A stretch of 64,000 nucleotides of DNA from positions 2,914,001-2,978,000 of the forward strand of contig VSJF01000001.1 in assembly GCA_009739215.1 (NCBI GenBank). The letters run 5' to 3'. Of this stretch, positions 1 through 11,239 are shown piece by piece. Under the pieces are notes generated by a model that did not search any database, had not been told where the DNA came from, and saw only the letters and a program-made list of their open reading frames with translations. Source of the stretch: Floccularia luteovirens (taxonomy: Eukaryota > Basidiomycota > Agaricomycetes > Agaricales > Squamanitaceae). The stretch's first letter is position 1. Each line of letters opens with the position of its first letter. A program made the position numbers and the translations under genes.

Positions 1-1848
1 TAGAAGTAAAGAATCCTGTAGTCTGTTAACACGAGGATCCTGAGTCACTTGGTGAGCCGCAATTAAAAATATGGGGTTGTCATTGAGAATCACCTCTGCT
101 AGAACCTGATGTAAGGGAATGTGAGATACATCTCAGAGAGAAAAAAAGGTGTAGTTCTTACCTGATCGAAAGTTGATATAGGGGCTAAGAAGATGATGGC
201 ATTCACTGAGAATCACGGAGTCGGTATCAAGAACAACATCGGGAATAGTTGAAAACATCAGGCTCACCATCCTCAAAGTAAGGAGCCCAAGCTTGTCGCT
301 GATTCCTTGCTCCACCAACGTCATATATTCGCCAGTCAACACCTCTATTACTCCCAGATGAGATGGAAAATGTATGCTCAACAACTCCCATAGTCTTTAA
401 TCGCGCCTTTAGGACATCGGCTAGGACGCAGTCATTCAGACACGGGACACCGTGAAAAAGATATGGAAGAATTCTCACAATCTGTCGGGATGTATTTTTT
501 TGCTGTGATTCTTGGGATCTCATCGAGATAGCTGCAGGAAACGTGAGGAACAGACGACAAAAATAAGCAACATGAAGGATCATACAATCCACTGCTTTCC
601 TCCAACCGCAACCGTCTTTCGTGCAGCTTCATCCTGACTTGGGGGTCCCACCATAGTTCCATCATAACAGGGGCACAAGCATGGAGTGTATGCACAGGGT
701 CATCGGGATCTTCCCACCAGCCCTCAATCTCTCCAGAATGTGCGCTTTTGGGGCTTTTTGACTTGCCGCCAAGAGCAAAAGCTTTTTTCCAATTAGTTGA
801 CGTGTGAACAAAAAGCTCTTTTCCTCTGGAGGTTGCATTCATCATCGCTTGCCTATCTAGTGTCGGCTTTTTCTGAGGTATCGTAATGGTAGGGGTCGGT
901 CTTCCATTAACTGAGGTAGGTACACCATTCACTATATGGAAATTCTCTTTACCATTAGTGTGGCCGGGACGATGGTCTAGACTAGAACGTGCTGTGCTTG
1001 TATGCGTGGAGTCATCGTCACATTGTGGCGACGAAAGCATGCGCATAAGTCGACCTTCTAGTTCAATCAGGGGTTGCAACCGCTGCTGATAAGACTCGTA
1101 ATTAAGTACTCGGGTATCCAGGATAGCTGAGGGTGGTCGCCCGTTGGATGAAATAATGACAGAGGCGGTCTCCATTGAGTCGTCGTCGTGCTCGTCGAAG
1201 GCGTCTCCTTCCGGAGCAAGCGCATCTAGTATTCTGTATCACAGCAACTTAGTATATTATTGGGCAACAGAAATCCAGGTATACCTTCGAATGGATTTTA
1301 CCAAGTTTAGATAAATTACGGCTCTCCAAGCAATTCTTTCCGCGTGGAAAGCAGCTGGAGTATGTAAGAGTTGAAACTCTGTGATAAATTGGTTAGAACA
1401 TATGCAAGGACATGAAGTTCATAGGCCCAAGGAGAGATGATATATCCGAGTCTTCAGCTCCGAAAAAAAGAAGGATGATGTCCGGACGGAGTCTATCAGT
1501 GGAGTAGTAACTTTGCACCATTACAAGCAAGACTTTCCACACTTGGACAGGTGGACAGAATATGTGCAATGGGATGGAAAGTGGGTGCTCACGTTTCAGC
1601 GTAGTACTCTTGCCAGACTCGGATTGACCCAGAAGCAATACATTTACATCTGGTTTTACTTTTTTCTTATCTAACCTCTCCTGACGTATCATTTCGTCGA
1701 TGCGGTCGCTGACCTTCTTAGCATCGCTCTCTGCTTTCAACCGAGCGTCTCGTTCTGCAACTGATTCATTTGGGGGCGGTTGTAGGGCAGCAGTGAGGGG
1801 GTCTGATAGAGTTCTGCGACGAGAATGAGACTGCTTTGATTTTGCCAT
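1..1848 (-). CDS. G-protein alpha subunit, atypical long form (3' end beyond window)
   Basis: Heterotrimeric G-protein alpha subunit, a GTP-binding signalling switch at the plasma membrane. The start is the ATG at 1848. Exons join in frame across canonical introns. The P-loop reads GQSESGKST (family norm GAGESGKST). Switch I keeps the arginine and one threonine (ARLKTMG). Switch II reads DVGGARNQR: the family's catalytic Gln (GGQR) is Ala, codon at 308-310. The NAIIFLAPIS and EDPRVNRLQDS blocks follow; the C-terminus is off the edge. An insert of roughly 110 residues, rich in Ser, Thr, Asn and acidic residues (about 640-1200), lies in the helical domain. There is no MGC-type N-terminus, so classical myristoylation is not expected. 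Mushrooms carry expanded, divergent G-alpha sets (known), and this is probably one. G-alpha identity is secure; slow or absent GTP hydrolysis is inference. Confidence 0.9.
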
Positions 1849-2533
1849 GAGGGATTAAGGAGGGGAGAGGGACATGGAAGATATAAGGAATAAATAAGGA
1901 GACAAGCAAAGAAGAATTCGAAATCGAAGCAACTGCCATTATTGCTCGCGTGGGACCTCAAATCACAACACGTGAGCCGAGTCCAACCCTATGAGATCGC
2001 CATCGTACACTAAGATCCTGTTCGACTGCTCTCTTGTCGTCTTAACAACCGTTCACAAAAATTCATATCTCTCACCACCAATTATTCTTTACAAGATACA
2101 ATGCTCTGAGAACGCCTCTCTTCAACTATTTATGATAGTAAAAGTCCTGTCATCTTGTGACACTACCCGAGTAATATAACCAAAAGCATTTCTGTCACAC
2201 GGCCCATCCCGACATCGGTCATACATCATTTCCACCACGCCCTTGTGGCGTCACTGCCAATTCCACGGAGAAATATGACACGCTATGAGCAGGGTGGTCA
2301 ATACCGACATCAGTTACTAATAAGCCTCTCAAATTTGAAATATGTTTCTTCGGTGGAAAACGGGGAAATTTAAAAAAAAATTACTCAGAAAGGTTCCGCA
2401 ACTCTCATCGATCGTCTTGAAGGGGACTGCAACTAAGTTTTGGATCGAATTACCGGAAGCCTTTTATTCACCGAGATAACATATGCTGTGGTCCACAAAA
2501 TTTGCTTGTCTCTGGACAACGACGCGTACAATA
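1849..2533. other. Intergenic, presumed G-alpha promoter and COG8 3' flank
   Basis: 685 bases between two minus-strand genes. I see no credible coding exon, only short unsupported frames. The right part should hold the COG8 3' UTR and the left part the G-alpha promoter. Confidence 0.5.
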
Positions 2534-4505
2534 TCAATCATCTTCAACCTCCCTAACCCACTCCTTCCATTCGTTAACCAACCTTATTAGTTTCTTTTCC
2601 CCTTCCCTTTCATTTTCTGCGTCTATTTTTGTGCCGAAAACACCTTCCACCAGTGCCCTCCTCAAATAAGGAACAAACGACCTAAAATATATTTCGCCGG
2701 AGGCCCGCGCAACTTTCCTTTCCCGTTCTCGTTTCTCAATCTCTTCTTCTATGTGACCGAATGTGGCGTTGTGCACCATCTTTATATAGTCACGTAGAAC
2801 TTCGCCACTGGTCACAAGTACTTTATCTTCCAGGAATCCTAGTAGTTGAGGAAGTATCCTGACAGGTGCAAGAAGCCGTAGTCCATTCAGGACCCCCAGA
2901 AGTCCATTAGTGAGCTCCGCAATCGGCGGGTATGATACGAGAATGGGAGGGGGAATATTCGCCGGACCTGAGTCCGTTGTATCCAGCGAGGAAGCGGGTA
3001 AGGGTGGAGATGAAATGAGTGATGAGTTGATTAGCCATCTTGACGGCATCTCATGTACATTCTTCGAACTGCCATTCATAAGATTTGCGTTCTTCCCATC
3101 GACGACCGATGCCTTTTTTACTCTAGTCACCCACTTGTCCGCGATATCTTTCATTTCACGTGTTACCACTGCTGATAATGCGGTTTCGAATAAGCCTGCC
3201 AACATGCCTCGAAAATCAAGCCCAACACGAGCAAAAGCCGTTGAACAGTAAGTCAACTGCGTGAGAAGGGAAGGAAGCAAAGATAATGATAGCAGTGAGA
3301 AGGGAGGAGGTTAGAACAGGAAGGAGATGAGTGCTGAGTGCTTGATTGGCATAGGTAGTGAGAAGAGTATGAAGACGCCCCACATCAAGGTCTGCCAGCT
3401 CAACCGAAGGCTGCATAGGACTACTCTTCAATTTTATAGGAGATTGCTGTGATGAGGATGTCGACTGTCGTTCAAGGAATATGGTGGTATATTGAGAAAT
3501 TATATCGTAAACACCCTCGCGCCAGACATCAATATATCGCTTCAGATATCGAGCAAGTTCGTCTTTTTCTCTATCATCTAGCTGTGCCACAGTATGCAAG
3601 CGATTGATGTCGCGTCCTATGGGCTCGAGCATTGACTTGAGACATGATTCTCGGCCCACGAGGAATGCAAGTGCAAGTTGCTCTTCATTTGACACGCCGT
3701 AGTCATCATCCTCACCCTCATCCTCTTGGGTGAATGGGACCCTAATAGGTCTAGGCGGAGGGGGTGGGGCAAATGGAGACGAAGGACCAAAAGCATCCAT
3801 CTTTCTCAAGAAATTCACAGCTTTCCACAGGGCAGGAAGTTTTCGATTTGGTTCATAAAGAGTTGTCAGTAGAGTGAGAAGCATCTGCATGACCGAAGAA
3901 TGCAGTTCTGCCAGAACGGACGAAAGTATCACTGGACGCGTTTTCTCGTCAGATCTCAAAGCAAACGAAGTAGCATGCGACGCCAACGACAAAGCTTCCG
4001 CAAAGTAGCCATTCCGTACGCAAGTATCGATTAGCATTGGGATCTCCAGCAAGTCCCGAATCTTCTCATGTTGTTCCAGGACCAGACGAGCTTTATTCCT
4101 TTCTTTCAGGATAGTTTCCGTACGATCCTTCCAAACAACAGCGCTGCCTTCCAAAGCAGGTAAACTCTTGGTCAAGAGAGTGTCTAGAGCAGAAGATATT
4201 GATGTTAAGGATTCAGTGAGTGCAGTTGTATTCTGGTGGAGAGACAAGAAAGTCGGATAGGATGTATGTGTGAGGGAAGTCAAACTGGATGTCAGATGGT
4301 GAGACTGAGTCTGTAGTCCTGCGGGTTCTGCTTGCAGTTCTGGGAGCGAAAGACTCGTTAGATCTGATAGGTAACTCCCCGCAGATGGCTTTGACAATGC
4401 ATCTAGAGTTTGCTTTGAGGTCGACGCCGAAGCAAGGATATCTGTTAGAATAGAAACATCTTGTAGTTTCGATGCCTGCTCCAGGACTATTGAATCGTCA
4501 ATCAT
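2534..4505 (-). CDS. COG8: Conserved oligomeric Golgi complex subunit 8 (with a frame break)
   Basis: COG8 (Dor1 family) is part of the COG tether for retrograde vesicles within the Golgi. The N-terminal part shows Dor1-like coiled segments (SYLSDLTSLSLPELQAEP, then EKIRDLLEIPMLIDTC). The C-terminal part has the hallmark YCSTAFARVGLDFRG. The two halves are in different frames that overlap at 3216-3280. A 61-nt intron (3257-3317) could join them, but its donor GTTCTA is poor and it would remove LPSLLTQ, which looks like part of the conserved block. A one-base indel in the pyrimidine run near 3295-3312 explains the data better. The start is taken as the ATG at 4505 (MIDDSIVLEQ); an in-frame upstream ATG at 4529 is possible. 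A long acidic/proline linker lies around 3720-3775. Confidence 0.85.
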
Positions 4506-5591
4506 TTTGTAGGTATCTGGTGTCCGCAAAGGGGATGTTCAGCCATGATAGTAACATGGACGAACTGAACAAGTTACTTGCCTATGTACTAAACGCGAAA
4601 TTTCGCGTCACTGGCAAAGCAGCAATTGTCGCTATTATCGTTTATTATGTAATACATTCTGTACGCATGAGCCTCGCGTAATATTTTTGTTGATTTCCTT
4701 CGCGTCGACCAACGAAAGACTCACAACTTAGCAGTGTGCGATATTTCCAATGCCATGAGTTTAATAAGTCCACGTTGACTGATAACCAGATACGCTGACT
4801 CTTCAGACTTCTCGGGCTGAACTTATGATTCATGGGAATACTTATATACACATGCAATTGCGCAATTTCGATGTTACCATGACTATGGGAAGAGAATTTT
4901 GTCCTGAAGAACCCGTCGAATAAACCCGTTAGCAGGTTCTTTTCTTTCTCTCCTGTGAGAGTTTAGCTTAAGGGCTCATGCACTCATTGTTTTTCAAATT
5001 TAGGAAGTTTTGGGACACGGTCCTTGTACCAAATCTAATAAAGCTTTATTAGGCCAAACCTCCCGGGCAATGTGGTATTCGTCACCGATACACAACTAGC
5101 GATACTTACTAGCGACATTCCTCAATTTCGGGAAAAAAATTAATCGAGGCACACTTATGAAAGGATAGAATCCAACTTATAGGCGCTATTGATAGTGGCG
5201 CGGTTACCTATAAATTTACTTAATTAAAGGTAGAAATTGCAAGATCCGAACATGCAAAGTTACCATCAAGCCAACCGAGGTCTCCCGTTTTATAGCCACC
5301 GTTCCTTGTCGATCATTTCCCCCTATACCAAATGTCGATATGAGCGAATAGAATTGTAGTCATGTTGACATATATCTGTCGATCCGACAATGATGTAGCT
5401 TTCCATTATTGGCTTCCTCTCTAGTATATTCGTTCCATTGGTTTCCTCTTCACATCGCGCTGCTGATACCAATACCATACAACAAATTTCTAGGACGGCT
5501 AGTTCTAATCGGGACTAAAGACAACCTCCTTTCCTCGCTCCAAAAATGTAATCTCATTCAGGATGCTCTCAATTAACTCCTACTACATATC
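4506..5591. other. Intergenic, AT-rich, no gene seen
   Basis: About 1.1 kb between COG8 (-) and the membrane protein gene (+), so both promoters should be here. The open frames are short and look like chance. No repeat or RNA gene could be recognised by eye. Confidence 0.5.
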
Positions 5592-6616
5592 ATGCTCTCA
5601 CATCAAACTTTTATTCCAACTCGCTTCCTTGCAATCACAAGCTTTTTAATCTACATCGCGTCTCAGGCTTGTTTATTTGTTCTAGACGATCCACCATCCA
5701 AACTGCCTTATTATCCGCATCCGTATTTCCTTCCCGTATACTTTGTCATCTAAATCATTCTACAAATATACTGGTTGAAGGGACTTTTCACGAACACGGG
5801 GAATGATCGCGATTACATCTTGTTGGAACCAATCAAGGATACAACGACCCAAAATAACGAGGAAGAAACGGCTATTCACGGTGTTTCTGCCTACCGATTG
5901 AATCTGACACAAACAACTTACCTACCATTTTATGTGGCGGGGAATTTATGTCTTGGTAAGTCTCTATCTTAGTAGACGTTTTGATGTACTAAGGGTTCTA
6001 CAGCAGCTTGGAGCATTGCATGGCTTCAGAAGAAATATATCTTATCTCAGGCGTTGATATCTATCAATCTCATGATCTATCTTTGCGTACTTTGCATTTT
6101 GTTCAGTGTTTCGCGGCGTTCCTCGCTGTCCCGTGAAAGTGTCGCGACTGCATGTCCTAATCAAAATTACTACTGGCATGGGAATGTTGTACATCTGGAA
6201 GAATTGGGGCATAATTGATGTACGTATTATTGTCATTTCATGCCCTTTATATTCCATTGAAAAGTTGAGTAGAAAGTTACAGCCCCCAAAGTGCCTGAAA
6301 TAATACATAGTGGCATTATTCACTTGGTTTTGGTCAGTTTATTTAAATTGTCTTTGCGAAATTCAACTAATTTTTACCCTTGAAGACAGTGTCTGCTGGC
6401 CCTGACCCAACTTTGGGCATCTGTCTTCTGTATAATCTTACAGCTCTTTTATTTGGACAAAACAATTGCGAAGAATGGCATCGAGCGTTCAGGTTCTTTG
6501 TAATTGCTGTCAGTGCCGCAGTCGTAACGGATGTCACACAAGCGAAACGCCGAGGTTTACAATTTTATCACGTTACTACGCCGCTAACTACTCCTGATGA
6601 CGTTCAGGACAGCTGA
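5592..6616 (+). CDS. Fungal multi-pass membrane protein of unknown function (one frame break)
   Basis: A gene assembled from five exons: 5592-5735, 5781-5955, 6004-6219, 6273-6332 and 6386-6616. Introns are 45-53 nt; those after exons 2, 3 and 4 give continuous frames, and the second has GTAAGT, TACTAA and CTACAG signals. The protein starts MLSHQTFIPTRFLAITSFL, then carries LFTNTGNDRDYILLEP, LPFYVAGNLCLAAWSIAWLQ, WKNWGIID, AGPDPTLGICLLYNLTALLFGQ and a final hydrophobic stretch FFVIAVSAAVV. Four or more hydrophobic segments suggest an integral membrane protein. The motifs resemble a conserved basidiomycete family I cannot name. In exon 3 the frame must move by one base near 6066-6083 to join ISINL to IFAYFAFCS; no intron fits, so there is an indel error or a lesion. 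Confidence 0.6.
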
Positions 6617-8701
6617 TGAAAAAAATATGTATTGCGTATTAACTTCTATTTTATACGAGAATTCTAGAAATGTACTGGACTGCTCAGAACGATCACAATG
6701 AGGCCACCTACAAAACGGTATAATAGGCTGATAGCATGAGTGTAAGGTTGCGGGAGGTATAAGACTAATTCAGATCTCGACTAGTTTCGTGATGATAACC
6801 TACTGCCAATCCGATTTCAATTGGCCGTCACTGTTTATCAGTTTTTTTTTTCACGCGCCTGTGATCAATGTCATTTGATTACGGCACTCGCCTTTACTTC
6901 AAAGCGTCCCAGGTTCGACTAGGGAACAAAGATGTCACAAAGTACGATATTCTGACTTCTCCGAAGACAATTAAGGCCAGTACAGGACTAGCGGCCTGTC
7001 AAGCCAAAAGGAAAACTCTTACCATACTTACATTTCAATGTAAATTTAAATCCTGCTGCGCCCAACGCCCAAGGAGCACGGAGCATTGTCAATAGAAGTG
7101 GGGCACATGCCAACTTCGGTTGATAAAATTTTCCGTTGTTCAATACCGTTGCTATTGTTTCCAAACAGGCTTAATATGTTAAGTCCCTGACAAAACGTGT
7201 ATTTATCCATACCACAGTAGGCGAAGAGATAAGAGCGTGAATAGCAAAGGACCCACTAAAGCCTTCTTGGGATCCGTTTTCTCCGATTACTACCACCAAC
7301 GTGTGTCCATGTCAAAAATCAATCAGATATCAACGTCATCGACTCATCGGGACTTATTCTGTGCAAATTAATGCTAACCTAGCGTTAAAAATTCACCTAG
7401 CGTCGTACATTTTGAATCATTAAGCTCTGAAAATACAACAGCCCACTTCCGCAACTGGGGTCCATCCCTACAATAGTTTCAGAGCTTTGGATCCTTCAAT
7501 GTTTTTTGCTAGGAGTAAATTACTGCAAGGCATGACAATTTTGCAGAACTCCCTTATCCCTCTTTTTGCACAAGTCTGACCGCATCAACCAGCAAGTAAC
7601 AACAATATTTAGGCCTTTAAAGATCTTCTACGAGCTATTCTGCAGATCGTGAGGTGGTTAATCGAGCGGATTTCCAGTTATGAAAGTTTTGTAACAAGGC
7701 TATAGGTTGAGCTCAGATTGCCACATTGTCTATTTACATGTATTTTCGGATGCCTTGGGTTCAAAGCATGTTCAAATAAATACCCTCTTTTGGTCAAGTT
7801 ATCCAGGACACGTGGGTTGTTTTGTCACAACAGTGAAAAAATCAATGGACTATGTGAAGTGTCTTCATATTTGTATCAAGCTGCGTAATAGGAAAGCTTC
7901 ATGGATACGGTGTGTATAACCTCTTTGTGATAAAACTCTCAAGATTATACCTCAGGCAAAACTTCATGAGACGTCATGGAGACCCAATGTCTGCGCTTGA
8001 TCTACATGTCCCCCGATATGATGCCCTTTCAAACAACCCAAGTTACGAGATTCTAAGCTTACTACACCTAAGAAACGTGCTGCTGAAAAGGCAATACAGT
8101 ATTTGATAGATAACCCATGAATGAAGCCGAACCTATCCGGAGATTTTGCTGGGATTCTATTTATGGACCCAACCCCACATTATTTCTGTGAACCACGACG
8201 GTAGTGAACACACTTCACGTTGCGAAGTTCATAGCTTCGTGATAACATTCCTCCTGGAGCCTTGTTTTATAATCGTCCTGCAGTTACATCCCATTTTTGG
8301 ACGAACTGAGTTATACATGCGTTGTATAGCGTTCATCCTGCATGGATCCCCCCAGGCAGTGTCCATTCGTCCATCAGCAATCTCCATAATTACCTGATTG
8401 TCCCTCGATGTGATGTCATGACAGGTTCCTTGACTACCTGGGCACAGCTCGAGGGCGGTACCATCGCACTCATGGTACTGTATCATGGAATTATGGCTGT
8501 AATATATTTTTGGTTTCTTTTCTGATTTGAAACAAATAGAGGAATTTTATGTATGTATATGTGGTCTCGGCTATATTACAAAAGCTTTCACATAAATAGT
8601 CCGTTTAATTATAACTCATAGAGTAACATAGGGAGAGATTCAAAAAAAGAACTTTCGTGGCGCAGTTACAAGTCCTTTCGTTAAAATCATAAACAGGTCA
8701 T
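6617..8701. other. Gene-poor intergenic stretch
   Basis: 2.1 kb with only short, overlapping, biased frames on both strands and no splice-compatible exon chain that I could build. Both flanking genes end here (convergent), so strong promoters are not expected. It could hold decayed mobile-element sequence or a non-coding RNA; nothing visible proves either. Confidence 0.4.
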
Positions 8702-11239
8702 TTAAATCGCAAAACCGAGCTGAATTTTTAAGGAAAGTAAGGAAAGAAAAAGTAGGATGGATTGTTGGCATCAGCAATGGTGCATTATTAATATGGATTT
8801 CAAACTTACCTGAACACGTCCACCTGATGAAGTTGAAGTGGAAGAGACCCGGTTCCAAGAGGAGGTTGAAACATATCTGAGATTAGTCGAAAGCATATCC
8901 ATTTGATTGCCTGGGGTTTCACGGGCAACGAAAACTTTGAATGGATCCGCAAACGGATCTTCATTAACGAAGTTCAACGAGCTCGACTCATAAGAGCTGT
9001 GTGCACCAGAGTCAAGGAAGAGATATGAATTGCGGAGGGCGGGGTCCCTTTGAGAGCTGAGGCTTGTTTGTGATGGAGATGTAATGATTGAAACGGGGCG
9101 GCCAGTATTGACTTCAGTGGTTTCTGCAGCTGTGGGTACGACAGCCGGTAAGCCCACGGTTCTTTGCTGAGGTGTGTCCTGATCCTGGTTGGGTTCGTTG
9201 TGGTGTACTATCCCTCTCACTAGGCACCGCATTGTAAGATAAAGATTCTATATCATGAGCACCACGTCTCTTTCTCCATACCCAGAAACATAAGAAGGCG
9301 ATGATTAGTAATATAAAGAACGCCCCAAGTACGCTTCCGGCGATGGTACCAGTGTGTTTTGAGCCGGAGATACTAAATACCAAAAAAAGGAATTGAGAAC
9401 AATCATCAATAGTCTTGCAAATTCACTCACTTGGAACTAGAATCTAAGCCAGTACCAGAACCTGAATTTGTGCCACCGGAGCCACTAGAATTCCCAGTAG
9501 CAGGAACAACACTCGTACTTATCGATGATGCTGGATTGGTGGGTGTACCTACCGTTCCATGACCCTTCACAGAAGTGTGGCCAGTATCGGGAAGCCCATT
9601 CGTCAACACGGTAGCCGGCGATTTTCCCTTAGTCAATGCTCCAGAAACTGATGAAGAGGTCTGCGCGCTAACACCCACTGTAACTGTAGGCTGTGCATCG
9701 GACGAATCAACTGCACTGGTGGTTGGCGCTGTCGGCGTTGCGGCTGGTTGCTGGCTTGTCGCTTCCGGTTTATGTTGGCTGGTCGTTTCCGGTTCTTTCT
9801 GGCTTGTTGGTGTAGGTTCTTGCTCAGTAGTCGTATTTTCTGACGACGCTGCACTATCAGTCACAGATGCAATTGTTCGACTTGGTCTGCCCGTGTCTAA
9901 AAACCCTTGTGACTGTATCCCTGATGTTGTAGGTGTCGCCTGCTGCCCAACCGCCGAGGTTGACTGGGGTTGAGCCGCTATTGTTTTAGTAGGTGTCCCC
10001 TCTGTCGTAAATGGTTGTTTGCTTGCTGTAGTCACTATAGGTGGGGCAGATGAAGTCACTGTCTGCTCTGTGCTATCCGTGGCAGGATTTTTTGGTGTCG
10101 TCTGAGATTTCACTACTGTAGGTGTCTCTGGTACCAACGCAGACGTCACCGGGGTTGGCGTTGTCAGCGGTTCTCGTTTAGTGGAGTGTCCAGTATCAAT
10201 GAACCCATGTGACTGATGCTGAGTTTCGGAGCTTGTGATTGACTGAATAGGATCTCTTAAAGCGAAGAGTAGCTTCAGCACAACGACTAAGGCAAAACAC
10301 AAAGGGACTCACGCAACACTCGTGAAACTCATAGGTAGTTGTGCGGTCGTCGCTACAGTTGCAGTTTCTGGCGGCGCGGTAGAAGTACCAATTGTGGTAA
10401 CTGGAGGGTCTTGTATTGGTTGGGTCGAAATCAGAGAAGTTGAAATATCGTTACGATCTTCATGTGTTGTGGACGTTGTCGTAACTGTTGATGATGAAGG
10501 CGGTGGTGGTGGTGATGAAGAAGTGGCACGGGAAGTGCCACTTATCGACACGGTTGACGATACACAACTGGAAAAGGAAGTGGGAAAAAAAGATACAGAG
10601 AGATGATGTATTAAATCAGGGAACAACAGAAAGGGAAGAAGTCGCGGATATATACTCACGGAGTTGTGGAAATTACAGGAACACTATCCGAAGATGAAAT
10701 AGTGCCAACAACCGATGCTGTGCTAGGTACTGATGGCAGCGAAGTCGGAATGGATACAGCGCTCGTAGTTGCACTAGTTGTATCGGGTATGGCGCTCGTA
10801 GTGACAGTAGTTGCAGCGGCAGTACTGGATAATTGACGAGCGATAACCATTGAGCGGACGTGTGTATCAGCTACAGGACTGCTGTCACTCCCTGGAATGC
10901 CAACTTGAAAATGAGAATTATCCGATTCATCTGTAAAGCAAAAAATCAAAACAAAAATGTAGATTACTCCATGAGACTCACCCTTCTCAGCCAATTTGAA
11001 TGTTCTATTCGGCTTCAACCCACTAGCTCGAGGTTCCAATCTAGCCAGTAAATCATGATAAAGCTGTCTCACTGCATGTTGCTGTGGTATGGATATCTTG
11101 TCTGCAACAAATTAAAATCCCCGACACTGCTTAGTATGAAAGATTTTGATGAAACGGAACAAGTCGTCTCACCTGCTGCTGCTGCTGCTCTGTCTGCAAT
11201 ACTCACGGAAGGATATGAATGTCTCCAGGACAGGCGCAT
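8702..11239 (-). CDS. Mucin-like single-pass membrane protein
   Basis: A Ser/Thr/Pro-rich ectodomain of several hundred residues is followed by one transmembrane helix (TIAGSVLGAFFILLIIAFLC, about 9280-9345), a basic stop-transfer WRKRRG and a roughly 150-residue cytoplasmic tail ending LGFAI. Clean introns include 8720-8809 and 9373-9430; others restore frame at about 10259-10312, 10566-10660, 10930-10990 and 11104-11172. The tail frame changes near 9190-9235, by a 43-nt intron or an indel. The ATG at 11239 is the best start found, but no clear signal peptide follows it, so a further 5' exon may be missing. The ectodomain repeats GFIDTGHS, GFLDTGRPS and GLPDTGHTS. The form suggests a surface sensor or adhesin, but no known domain was recognised. 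Confidence 0.65.
9571..10215 (-). repeat. Three spaced copies of a G-x-x-D-T-G-x-x-S peptide motif
   Basis: Within the mucin-like ectodomain the motif occurs at about 10186-10215 (GFIDTGHS), 9869-9915 (GFLDTGRPS) and 9571-9600 (GLPDTGHTS), separated by low-complexity Thr/Ser/Pro sequence. The copies differ by substitutions but keep DTG. Confidence 0.7.
11173..11190. repeat. CTG/GCA trinucleotide repeat
   Basis: Five to six tandem CTG units (GCA/CAG on the minus strand) at the end of the first exon of the mucin-like gene. They encode poly-Ala in the frame that joins the next exon and abut the splice donor. Such repeats can vary in length between strains. Confidence 0.7.

Noticed and set aside
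6880..6925. GGTTCGACT T-loop-like motif suggesting a tRNA
   Set aside because: The T stem is imperfect and no acceptor, D or anticodon arms could be folded around it.
8229..8486. Cys-containing 85-codon minus frame that could be a small secreted protein
   Set aside because: No signal peptide, no paired Cys pattern and overlapping frames on the other strand; chance frame.
9571..9600. LPDTG string resembling a Gram-positive sortase signal
   Set aside because: It lies in the middle of a eukaryotic mucin-like ectodomain, with no following membrane anchor nearby, and is one of three variants of the DTG repeat.
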